Shown here piece by piece: positions 8,635 to 15,406 of a DNA stretch of 63,436 nucleotides. This DNA comes from Alphaproteobacteria bacterium. GTDB lineage: Bacteria; Pseudomonadota; Alphaproteobacteria; CACIAM-22H2. The stretch covers positions 1-63,436 of the forward strand of contig JAFKFM010000013.1 of the NCBI GenBank assembly GCA_017308135.1, written 5' to 3'. Every line of letters begins with the position of its first letter. Position 1 is the first letter of the stretch. Made by a program: the position numbers and the translations under genes. Under the pieces are notes generated by a model. It was not told the origin of the DNA and did not search any database. It was given only the letters and a program-made list of their open reading frames with translations.

Positions 8635-9393
8635 ATGACCCCAGCCCAGAAATTCGCATTGAGCAAAGTCCCTGAAGTCACGCTCGGCTTCTGGATCATC
8701 AAAATTCTTGCCACAACGCTCGGCGAAACCGGCGGTGACACCGTCACCATGACGCTGAACTGGGGTTATTTGGCGGGGACAGCCTTGTTCGCGGTGCTGC
8801 TCATCGCCTTCGTGATAGCACAGATCGTAGCGAAACGCTTTCACCCCTTTCTTTACTGGGCGACCATCGTGGCCTCGACCACCTTCGGCACCACGATGGC
8901 CGACTTCGCCGACCGGTCGCTCGGGATCGGTTATACCGGCGGCTCATCGCTGCTGTTTCTCTGTCTCGTGAGCGTCCTCGGGCTTTGGTACTGGTCGGAA
9001 GGAACCGTCTCCGTCAATACCGTCTCCACGCCGAAGGTCGAGGCGTTTTACTGGGGAGCGATCACGTTCTCGCAAACCCTCGGGACTGCGCTCGGCGACT
9101 GGCTGGCCGACACCGGCGGCCTTGGCTATGAAGGGGGCGCTCTCGTCTTTGCGGCCGGGCTGGCCGTCGTTGTCGCACTCTATTATCGCACAAACGTGTC
9201 GCGGGTGCTGCTGTTCTGGGCGGCCTTCATTCTGACCCGTCCGCTCGGCGCGACGGTTGGCGACTTTCTCGATAAACCGGTCGCTGCCGGGGGTCTCAGT
9301 CTCAGCAGACCGCTCGCATCGGCCGTGATCGCAGCCTTCATCCTTGCGTGCCTGATCCTGTTGCCGCAGCGCGCGGGCAAGCATCCGGCGTGA
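8635..9393 (+). CDS. COG4705-type multispanning membrane protein, copy 1
   Basis: A 252-residue membrane protein of the uncharacterised COG4705 family, with about eight membrane helices. It is built of four related units, each starting near FW/YW and carrying a T-x-G-x-T-x-x-(G/A)-D core: TTLGETGGD, TTFGTTMADF, QTLGTALGDW and RPLGATVGDF. Between units there are G-x-GYxGG turns. The regular acidic residues inside helices suggest ion handling, but no biochemical role is known to me. The ATG at 8635 starts just before the first unit. It lies 80 bp after the PepSY gene and 165 bp before copy 2. Two further copies exist in the window (22861-23655 and the broken 29990-30738). Confidence 0.85.
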   Translation: MTPAQKFALSKVPEVTLGFWIIKILATTLGETGGDTVTMTLNWGYLAGTALFAVLLIAFVIAQIVAKRFHPFLYWATIVASTTFGTTMADFADRSLGIGYTGGSSLLFLCLVSVLGLWYWSEGTVSVNTVSTPKVEAFYWGAITFSQTLGTALGDWLADTGGLGYEGGALVFAAGLAVVVALYYRTNVSRVLLFWAAFILTRPLGATVGDFLDKPVAAGGLSLSRPLASAVIAAFILACLILLPQRAGKHPA

Positions 9394-9558
9394 CGCTACT
9401 GCGTCGGCTCTCAAGCGATGGCGATCCTCATGAGCGTTCGCAAATTTTCAAGCCTGGCGCGTCGAGCGATGCAGGATCCGTAGCCGTCTGAGAACGGCTC
9501 CCACGTTCAATTTGTCAATTTGTCGTTCAATCTGCATCGTCGTTTCGGAGAAAGCCGC

Positions 9559-10353
9559 ATGGACAGAATCTTCAGCACAGAAGCCAGCAAGGTGCCGGCA
9601 ATCACGCTTGGATTCTGGGTCGTCAAGATATTCGCGACCACTCTGGGCGAGGTGGGCGGCAACGCGGTGACGTTGACGTTGGGTCTCGGTTATCTGATCG
9701 GCACCGCAATCTTTGCCACCGTATTGATTGTGGCCGTGGGTGCTCAGATAAGGGCGATGCGATTTCAGCCCTTCCTGTACTGGGCAGCCATCACGGCGAC
9801 CACGCTCGCCGGAACGACGCTTGCCGATTTGGTCGATCGTTCGCTCGGCATTGGCTATCTTGGCGGCTCCCTGTCGCTCTTCACGATGGTCATGGCGACA
9901 TTGGGCTTGTGGTATTGGTCGCTCGGCTCCGTCTCCGTCGAAACCGTTACGTCGCCCAAAGTCGAAGCGTTCTACTGGGCGACCATCATGTTCTCGCAGA
10001 CCCTCGGCACGGCGCTCGGCGACTGGATGGCCGATGACACCGGGCTCGGTTACAACGGCAGCGCGCTTGTGATTGCCCTCGTCTTGGCAATCGTCGCCGT
10101 TCTTTATTTCTTCACGAAAATGTCCCGCACCACGTTGTTCTGGGCGGCTTTCATCCTGACGCGTCCGCTGGGCGCCACAATCGCCAACTCGCTTGACAAG
10201 CCGGTCGCCGCCGGGGGGCTTGCTGTCGGCGACTTTTCCGCCTCGGCAGCCCTCATCGTCGTCATCGCCGTTTGTATTCTCGTCATTCCGCAGCGGCCGG
10301 GGCGGCATCCCGGCGCATATTCGCGAGTCCCCGAAATTCGCGCACTCGATTGA
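9559..10353 (+). CDS. COG4705-type membrane protein, copy 2
   Basis: A 264-residue paralogue of the preceding gene with the same four-unit pattern (TTLGEVGGN, TTLAGTTLADLVDRSLGIGYLGG, QTLGTALGDWMADDTGLGY, RPLGATIANSLDKP). The first and last units have N where copy 1 has D, so the two copies may differ in pore chemistry or form a hetero-oligomer. The ATG at 9559 has a GGAGAAAG ribosome site just ahead. It is separated from copy 1 by 165 bp containing a short tandem repeat and a weak hairpin, so it may have its own promoter. The function is unknown. Confidence 0.85.
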   Translation: MDRIFSTEASKVPAITLGFWVVKIFATTLGEVGGNAVTLTLGLGYLIGTAIFATVLIVAVGAQIRAMRFQPFLYWAAITATTLAGTTLADLVDRSLGIGYLGGSLSLFTMVMATLGLWYWSLGSVSVETVTSPKVEAFYWATIMFSQTLGTALGDWMADDTGLGYNGSALVIALVLAIVAVLYFFTKMSRTTLFWAAFILTRPLGATIANSLDKPVAAGGLAVGDFSASAALIVVIAVCILVIPQRPGRHPGAYSRVPEIRALD

Positions 10354-10393
10354 TAGCGGAATAGAAGCCCGACGTCACCGAAGGAGTTCTGGA

Positions 10394-10645
10394 ATGGAGG
10401 AGCATCGTTCCACACCGCGCCGCCGGGTCTTGAAGGCTGCGACAATCTCGTTCCATGGAGGCGCGATCAGTTGCACGGTTCGGAATCTTTCCGAGTACGG
10501 CGCCTTGCTCGACGTGACGTCACCGATCGGAATTCCCGACGTCTTTTCGCTGGTAATGGACAGCGGCCCGCAGCATTGCCGGGTGATCTGGCGCAAGGAG
10601 AAGCGTATCGGCGTTCGCTTCACTGGGGCGAATAGCGAAAAATAG
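10394..10645 (+). CDS. PilZ-domain protein (M1)
   Basis: An 83-residue single PilZ domain, the c-di-GMP receptor fold. It begins EEHRSTPRRRVLKAATISF (the RxxxR arm) and has CTVRNLSEYGALLDV, which matches the (D/N)xSxxG motif. The end, CRVIWRKEKRIGVRF, is the usual last strand. It follows COG4705 copy 2 by 40 bp with AAGGAG eight bases before the ATG. A near-identical gene is in M2 (24340-24594) and an internally deleted one is at 42098-42286. It probably couples second-messenger level to an envelope function, but the partner is not known. Confidence 0.85.
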   Translation: MEEHRSTPRRRVLKAATISFHGGAISCTVRNLSEYGALLDVTSPIGIPDVFSLVMDSGPQHCRVIWRKEKRIGVRFTGANSEK

Positions 10646-10735
10646 GAAAGACCATGTACGCTCGATCGCTTCGCGACGTGCCCGAAAGGCGCTCATCAGA
10701 CGGTCGATATAATCGATCATGCCGTGACGAAATCC

Positions 10736-10939
10736 CTAGGCCCTATGCCGCCGGACACTCTCGGCGAGAATTGCAGCAAGACCGGCGAACAGGATTGCGC
10801 CACCCCAGGCCGAACCGGCCGTCAGCCGTGGCAGCACAAGCCACGCGATGCCAAGCCAAGCAACGATTGTGATAGCGAAGCTGCCGTCATCCACGAACAA
10901 ACCGAAAAGCTCTCGAATGATCGTCCTGAACCAGCGCAT
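10736..10939 (-). CDS. Small two-helix membrane protein
   Basis: A 67-residue protein with two hydrophobic stretches (about residues 21-37 and 44-58) and a basic C-terminus (ESVRRHRA). It lies nine bases after the leftward COG4280-like gene, so the two form a pair. I do not recognise a family. It may be a subunit or stabiliser of its membrane neighbour. Confidence 0.55.
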   Translation of the reverse strand: MRWFRTIIRELFGLFVDDGSFAITIVAWLGIAWLVLPRLTAGSAWGGAILFAGLAAILAESVRRHRA

Positions 10940-10948
10940 GCGGAACTC

Positions 10949-11710
10949 CTATCGTTTCGCGGTGCCGCGCGCGCCCGAGCGCATCCGGCAAAGCGGGGTT
11001 GCGATCGATGCGACGATCAGGAAGCCAGCGACGAGACCGAGGATCGACCAATCCTGACCGGGCCATCGAAGTCCCATGCCTTCGCCGACCCAGAAAGTGC
11101 CAAACGCGGAGAGCAACACCCCGACCATAAACTTCAGCGTATTCTCGGGAATGGACGCCAAGGGCTTGTGAACGACAAAGCCAAGCAGCACGACGACAAG
11201 CAGCGCGGCGAGCGCCCCCATGCTCGCTGGAACAAGCAAGCCCACGCCGCCGGAACCGACAGCGATAACGATGAAAACCACCTCAATGCCCTCGAGCATC
11301 GTGATCTTAAAGGCCGTTGCGATAGCCACCTTGTCCCATCCCCGCCCACGCTTCCCAAACTTGCGCAGCGATTCCGTTTGCCTGGAATAGATCGCGTCCT
11401 CATCATGCAAAGGAATAACGCCGGCGGAACGCAGAATCGCCTTGCGGAGCCATCGCATTCCGAAGAGGAGCAGAAGCACTCCGACCGCGAGTTGGAGCAC
11501 ATCCAGCGGAATACGCGTGAGCGCTGGACCGATAGCTATCACGATAGCCAGCAGCACGCCAAGCGCGGTCCCGCTCCCAATCAATGCAGCGCTCCAGCCG
11601 CGAACGGCGCCAACCGCCAGCACGACGGTCAGAGCCTCGACGCACTCAACGAGCGAGGCCAGGAATGCCGCTATTACCGATGGCCAAACATGCGCCCAAT
11701 CCACGATCAC
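10949..11710 (-). CDS. COG4280-like membrane protein, possible cation transporter
   Basis: A 253-residue integral membrane protein with about seven helices, made of two related halves, each opening with a helix bearing E-x-x-E: LVECVEALTVVLAVG near residue 20 and MLEGIEVVFIVIAVG near residue 139. Such duplicated acidic helices are typical of cation transporters such as FTR1-like iron permeases, but this is the uncharacterised COG4280-like group. It is transcribed leftwards, opposite to M1, with the small membrane gene next. The ~300 bp between it and the PAP2 gene must hold two divergent promoters. The substrate is unknown. Confidence 0.7.
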   Translation of the reverse strand: MIVDWAHVWPSVIAAFLASLVECVEALTVVLAVGAVRGWSAALIGSGTALGVLLAIVIAIGPALTRIPLDVLQLAVGVLLLLFGMRWLRKAILRSAGVIPLHDEDAIYSRQTESLRKFGKRGRGWDKVAIATAFKITMLEGIEVVFIVIAVGSGGVGLLVPASMGALAALLVVVLLGFVVHKPLASIPENTLKFMVGVLLSAFGTFWVGEGMGLRWPGQDWSILGLVAGFLIVASIATPLCRMRSGARGTAKR

Positions 11711-12007
11711 GTTGATTCTTCCAGTGAGAATTCGCGGACAGCGCCCGAACGCGATCCGATGAAAAACGAACGCAAGGACGCTGAGTTGTATCTTATCTAT
11801 TTCGGTCGGTAGGTGCTTCGAGAACGATGCCGATGCTTGGCAACTTCGGAAATTGTGATGACTTGTCTTTCCGAAGAATGGCCGGTCGGCGTCGAAAGTG
11901 CCAAGATTGGCATCGATTTCGCTCTGGTCTCAGCCGGCACTCCATCTCGGACAAGATGACTTGAACCTTCCTCCCGCGCCCATGCCGGCGCATTCCTGAG
12001 AGGCGCA

Positions 12008-12622
12008 ATGGAAACCTGGAATACCGCACTTTTTCTGGCCCTCAATGCCCCGGCTTCAGCGAATGTCGTAACGATAGCGTTCGCCAAGGTAGCCGCGGAA
12101 TATCTCGTTTATGTGGCTGCCGTTTTGGCGGTCTGCTTGTGGGTGCGGGGATCGCGCGACCAACGCGATGCGTTGATTTCGATCGGGACCGGACTCCTGA
12201 CCGCGTTTGCACTGAGCTGGACCATTAGCCTTCTCTGGTATCATCCACGCCCCTTCGCGATAGGCTTGGGCCATACCCTTCTGGCCCACTCGCCCGACAG
12301 CTCGTTTCCGAGCGATCACACTACATTCCTTTGGATCTTCGGCTTCGGTCTCCTCGTCACGCGAGTACAGCGCGGGTGGGGATGGGCACTGGTCCTCGCT
12401 GGTCTTGCGACGGCCTGGGCTCGAATCTACGTGGGCGTTCACTTTCCCCTCGATATGGCCGGATCCGCCATTGTCGCGGCCACAGGTGCTGTCGTGGCAA
12501 GGGTCGTTCACCTGCACGTTACAGCCCATCTCTTGCCGCTGATCGAGAGGCCTTACGAATACCTGCTTCAGGCGTTGCGTTTGCCCCGGGCGATTTTCCC
12601 CCGCGGCCTCTCGGATCGATGA
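12008..12622 (+). CDS. PAP2-family membrane phosphatase (M1)
   Basis: A 204-residue membrane phosphatase of the PAP2/BcrC type. The three active-site motifs are present: WYHPRPF near 77-83, SSFPSDH at 98-104 (PSDH instead of PSGH, as in undecaprenyl-diphosphatases), and ARIYVGVHFPLD at 138-149 with R139, H145 and D149. About five membrane helices. Likely substrates are undecaprenyl pyrophosphate or lipid A phosphates, which fits an envelope-stress module. AGGCGC lies just before the ATG. A frameshifted paralogue sits in M2 at 24584-25238, so the pairing with the two-component system is conserved. Confidence 0.87.
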   Translation: METWNTALFLALNAPASANVVTIAFAKVAAEYLVYVAAVLAVCLWVRGSRDQRDALISIGTGLLTAFALSWTISLLWYHPRPFAIGLGHTLLAHSPDSSFPSDHTTFLWIFGFGLLVTRVQRGWGWALVLAGLATAWARIYVGVHFPLDMAGSAIVAATGAVVARVVHLHVTAHLLPLIERPYEYLLQALRLPRAIFPRGLSDR

Positions 12623-12725
12623 AGCGGCTCGAGGTGATGCCCGTCAATGCGTACCAGCCGTTCGTAATCTCGATCTCAGCATCATCTTGCTTCGCTTCAT
12701 GTTTTCTGCCTCGGCCTCGATTACA

Positions 12726-13391
12726 TCACTCAGGTTTCGGCAAGCCACCGGCCGAAAGCCGCCCGTATGTTCGGTCCATGGCGATCGATCGGCTTCCGAG
12801 CCAGGGAAAATGCCCGTAGCGGAACGAGATTTGATGAGCTGCAATATCGGCAGGGCGCCTTTCGACAAACCGCTCAAACAAGGCTGCCGCCAGTCCAGTC
12901 CGATCGGAGCCGCTTTGACAGTGGATCAATATCGGTCGTGGCGCGGTACGCATCGTCTCCATCAGTTTAGCGATCGTCGCATCCGCCGGATCCTGTAGGG
13001 CCGACATTCGAACATCCGCGTGAGACGCTCCATGTGCGGTCGTAACCGCCACTTCGTTGTCGTACCACCAGGACCCGCTATTTGCGCCGCGCAGATTGAT
13101 CACCGATTTGATGCCGTAAGCGTCCATCACATCGGCCAACTTCTGCCCGTTCAACTGTGCGGAGCGGTAAAGCACCCCGGGTTCGACGACGTGAACATTG
13201 CCGACCAGTTGAAGGCCGATGGCCCAACCGCCGGCAAGCCCGGCGCAAACGAGAAGCGCATTCGTCGTATAGGTCAGGCCGCGGCCAACCGGATGAAATT
13301 TCAAAAACTGGTTCGATGCCGCAATGCAAGCGAGACAGGACGTCCCGATATTCGTTTGGCGCGCCCACTTGTGCGACTTTCCCTCGATCAT
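12726..13391 (-). CDS. Cys-dependent (dual-specificity/tyrosine-type) phosphatase
   Basis: A 221-residue protein with the phosphatase loop HCQSGSDRTG (catalytic C158, R164) preceded by general-acid candidates near RMSALQDPAD, and the upstream strand VLYRSAQLNGQKLADVMDAYGIKSVINLRG typical of DSP/tyrosine phosphatases. A hydrophobic helix at about 43-62 suggests membrane anchoring with the phosphatase domain outside. It is the last gene of the leftward fluoride operon: its ATG overlaps the stop of the 58-residue gene (ATGA). Phosphatases are fluoride-sensitive enzymes in general, but a role in fluoride tolerance is an inference from position. The substrate could be a phospholipid, phosphoprotein or inositol phosphate. 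Confidence 0.78.
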   Translation of the reverse strand: MIEGKSHKWARQTNIGTSCLACIAASNQFLKFHPVGRGLTYTTNALLVCAGLAGGWAIGLQLVGNVHVVEPGVLYRSAQLNGQKLADVMDAYGIKSVINLRGANSGSWWYDNEVAVTTAHGASHADVRMSALQDPADATIAKLMETMRTAPRPILIHCQSGSDRTGLAAALFERFVERRPADIAAHQISFRYGHFPWLGSRSIAMDRTYGRLSAGGLPKPE

Positions 13392-13564
13392 TGGGAGTTT
13401 CCGATATACGCCATCGGAGGCGCCGCGCGATCGAACTCGGCCTCCTGATTACGAACCCATGCGACGGCGTCGAGTCGCCGACCGATGGCGGTCGCGTTCT
13501 TCTCGATTGCATCGAGGGCGAAGCATTGGATCGGCATTGCCGATACGAATGTGGGAAATGTCAT
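13388..13564 (-). CDS. 58-residue protein of the fluoride operon
   Basis: A short frame from ATG 13564 to TGA 13388 with ATGA overlaps at both ends: its start overlaps the stop of the phosphoglycerate mutase gene and its stop overlaps the start of the phosphatase gene. This double coupling is strong evidence that it is translated. The sequence starts MTFPTFVSAMPIQCF and contains a charged helix IEKNATAIGRRLDAVAWVRNQ. No signal peptide or membrane helix is visible. I do not recognise a family. Confidence 0.6.
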   Translation of the reverse strand: MTFPTFVSAMPIQCFALDAIEKNATAIGRRLDAVAWVRNQEAEFDRAAPPMAYIGNSQ

Positions 13565-14226
13565 GTTTCACCTGATGCCAGTGAGACTTGCCTTTGCGCG
13601 ACGGTCGTATCGGCAGCGAGGCGATGAAGATGAATATCGCCCGTCGCGAACTCGACCGAGGTGACAGATTCGGGCGATAGCCTGTCGAGAACCATGACCA
13701 GCGAGCGCAGGCTGTTTCCATGGGCGACAACTAACGTCCTGTCGCCACGCATGACTGCGGGCAAGATCGTTTGGATGAAGAATGGCAATATTCGTGCGGA
13801 CGTATCCTTCAGGCTCTCTCCGCCCGGCGGCGCTACATCATAGGAGCGGCGCCACAGATGAACTTGATCGTCGCCCCAACGCGTTCGAGCCTCATCCTTG
13901 TTCAGACCGGTGAGATCGCCGTAGTCTCGCTCGTTGAGTGCGGCATTGCGACACTGCCGTACATTGGCTTGCCCCATGTTCTCCAGGATGATCGAACACG
14001 ATTGCCATGCCCGTCGAAGCCTTGAAGTGAAGGCGATATCGAACCGAACATCCAACGCTTGCAACCGTTGCGCAACACCGCTGGCTTCGGCAATTCCCCG
14101 TTCCGTCAGACCGAGATCGCGCGAGCCAGTGAAGATGCTCTTCAGATTTCCCTCGCTTTGGCCGTGCCGGACGAGGACGAGACGCCGGTCGATCGATGGC
14201 TGCGTAGCAGGATTGTCAAAGGACAT
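13561..14226 (-). CDS. gpmA: Phosphoglycerate mutase (2,3-BPG-dependent type)
   Basis: A 221-residue histidine phosphatase-superfamily enzyme. The phospho-histidine motif VLVRHGQSEGN has H21; ALNERDYGDLTGLNKDEARTRWG matches the cofactor-dependent mutase signature; VVAHGNSLRSLVM gives the second histidine. It would interconvert 3- and 2-phosphoglycerate. ATG 14226 is chosen because AAGGAG stands eight bases ahead; the longer frame to 14268 lacks a site. It lies 63 bp after crcB in the fluoride-riboswitch operon. Fluoride inhibits enolase, the next glycolytic step, which gives a rationale for co-induction (inference). Confidence 0.9.
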   Translation of the reverse strand: MSFDNPATQPSIDRRLVLVRHGQSEGNLKSIFTGSRDLGLTERGIAEASGVAQRLQALDVRFDIAFTSRLRRAWQSCSIILENMGQANVRQCRNAALNERDYGDLTGLNKDEARTRWGDDQVHLWRRSYDVAPPGGESLKDTSARILPFFIQTILPAVMRGDRTLVVAHGNSLRSLVMVLDRLSPESVTSVEFATGDIHLHRLAADTTVAQRQVSLASGET

Positions 14227-14289
14227 GCGCGCTCCTTTGCGTCGGCCAAACGGCGTCCCTCGCGACATGCCTTTGCCGATGTAACCCTT

Positions 14290-14670
14290 TCAAGAAATTA
14301 AACTCCGCGTCGCCCAGAGTCCGATGAACAACGCCGTAGCAGACGCCAACACCGAAGCCAGAACGTAAAAGGCGAGGACCACCAACTCGCCGCGCTCATA
14401 AAGCAGGGCGACGTCGAGCGAGAACGACGAAAAGGTAGTGAAGCCGCCAAGAATGCCGGTCGCGAGAAACAACCGCCAGTGCTGGGAGGCGCTTCCGCTC
14501 GCCATGAAATAGCCGGCGATCAAACCCATCGCCAGCGACCCCACGATGTTGACGATCAATGTGCCGTAGGGAAAATTCAGATCGAAGACGCGAGCGGACC
14601 AGACGTTGACTCCATGTCGGAAAGCACCGCCGATGCCAGCGCCAAGGAACACGATCAGATACGCTTGCAT
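14290..14670 (-). CDS. crcB: CrcB/Fluc fluoride channel
   Basis: A 126-residue four-helix protein with the Fluc family hallmarks: GGAFRHGVN in helix 1, YGTLIVNIVGS with the conserved Asn in helix 2, and GGFTTFSSFSLD with the Phe/Thr/Ser track in helix 3. Fluc channels are dual-topology dimers that let fluoride out of the cytoplasm. It lies four bases after the small membrane gene and downstream of a fluoride riboswitch, which is the expected arrangement. Confidence 0.93.
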   Translation of the reverse strand: MQAYLIVFLGAGIGGAFRHGVNVWSARVFDLNFPYGTLIVNIVGSLAMGLIAGYFMASGSASQHWRLFLATGILGGFTTFSSFSLDVALLYERGELVVLAFYVLASVLASATALFIGLWATRSLIS

Positions 14671-14674
14671 CGCG

Positions 14675-14881
14675 CTATCTTCGATTCTTCGCGCGCGACC
14701 GCGCTTCGAAGATAGCGGTGACTAGTCCGAGGACAAGCAGGCCGCCGACGAGGTCGTAGGCCACGCCCAATCCGAACGCGAGAAAACAGACCGCGGCGAC
14801 GGCAGCAAGAATTGACGCGGCAAAGCCATCGCCCGCGATCAATTTAAGCCATTCGCGCAATTGCCTGGTAAGAATGTCCAT
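14675..14881 (-). CDS. Small membrane protein, first gene of the fluoride operon
   Basis: A 68-residue protein from ATG 14881 (MDILTRQLREWLK...). It has an amphipathic N-terminus and two hydrophobic segments, GFAASILAAVAAVCFLAFGL and VAYDLVGGLLVLGLVTAIF, then a basic tail. It is placed between the riboswitch terminator and crcB, with four bases to crcB. The longer frame to 14914 would start inside the terminator hairpin and is rejected. I do not recognise a family. It may help insertion or act with the fluoride channel. Confidence 0.6.
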   Translation of the reverse strand: MDILTRQLREWLKLIAGDGFAASILAAVAAVCFLAFGLGVAYDLVGGLLVLGLVTAIFEARSRAKNRR

Positions 14882-14912
14882 GCGGCTGCCCTTGCAATCA
14901 TCGAAGGGCAAC

Positions 14913-14935
14913 AAAAAACCCGCCTATGGCGGGTT
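14913..14935 (-). terminator. Intrinsic terminator of the fluoride riboswitch
   Basis: On the minus strand AACCCGCC-ATA-GGCGGGTT is followed by a run of Ts. It lies between the aptamer and the first gene, so it is the likely expression platform: terminated without fluoride, read through with fluoride (known for this class; inferred here). Confidence 0.8.
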
Positions 14936-14979
14936 AAACAAAGCTCCCGCCATGACGGAGCTTTGCAGCCCCATCCCAG

Positions 14980-15027
14980 CAGGAGTCATCAGCCCACGAC
15001 GGGCGGGTATCGGGGGACTCCATCCCC
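14980..15027 (-). ncRNA. Fluoride riboswitch (crcB motif) aptamer
   Basis: The minus strand reads GGGGATGGAGTCCCCC, then a CCC/GGG hairpin, then GCTGATGACTCCTGC. This matches the crcB motif: stem GGGG/CCCC, loop GGAGU pairing with the 3' ACUCC as the pseudoknot, and the invariant UGAUGA. A terminator hairpin and crcB follow in the same direction. By comparison with known examples it switches on transcription of the whole operon when fluoride is bound. Confidence 0.9.
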
Positions 15028-15030
15028 ATC

Positions 15031-15406
15031 TGTACTCCAACACTAGTCGCTCCGACCAAATCGGTCAACGATCGATCCGAGTTCGATGCTCGACGCGCCG
15101 TCCGGCCATCGTCCCAGTGAAAGCATAAAGTTCCTAGAAGAGCGGTCGACGCTCCACGCCGCCGTCGCACGGGTTTGCGAAGGGTCGGAGGATGGGTGTG
15201 ATGACCGAAACGTGACCTCGTTCGGATCGCGTCGATATTGTCGTTATATTCAGAGGACGGGTAGCCGCCGGAATGTTTGGCCTTTTCATCCGGCTCGACG
15301 TGGCTCGACAATGCATCGATCGCGCTCATTGCGGGGGTCGAGAGCACCAGATGGCCGATGAGTTCGCTCGTTCCGGAAACATTCGGCTGCGGGTACTGGT
15401 AAGATA
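15031..15406. other. Gene-free region upstream of the fluoride operon
   Basis: No convincing gene. It should contain the promoter of the leftward fluoride operon just upstream of the aptamer. The rest is the 3' flank of the RND pump gene. A leftward frame crosses it but resembles nothing I know and runs through the riboswitch. Confidence 0.4.

Noticed and set aside
9483..9498. GCCGT/ACGGC hairpin between COG4705 copies 1 and 2
   Set aside because: Only five base pairs and no T-run; not a credible terminator.
9508..9524. Tandem 8-bp repeat (CAATTTGT twice plus C) upstream of COG4705 copy 2
   Set aside because: Too short and seen only once; it does not match the CTnAnTC box, so no regulatory claim is made.
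10724..11812. Long rightward frame of 362 codons opposite the COG4280-like gene
   Set aside because: It is the complement of a well-supported membrane-protein gene, and its product is a polar, low-information sequence without a domain.
14934..15347. Leftward 137-residue frame upstream of the fluoride operon
   Set aside because: It runs straight through the riboswitch aptamer, has no ribosome site and no recognisable domain; treated as chance.
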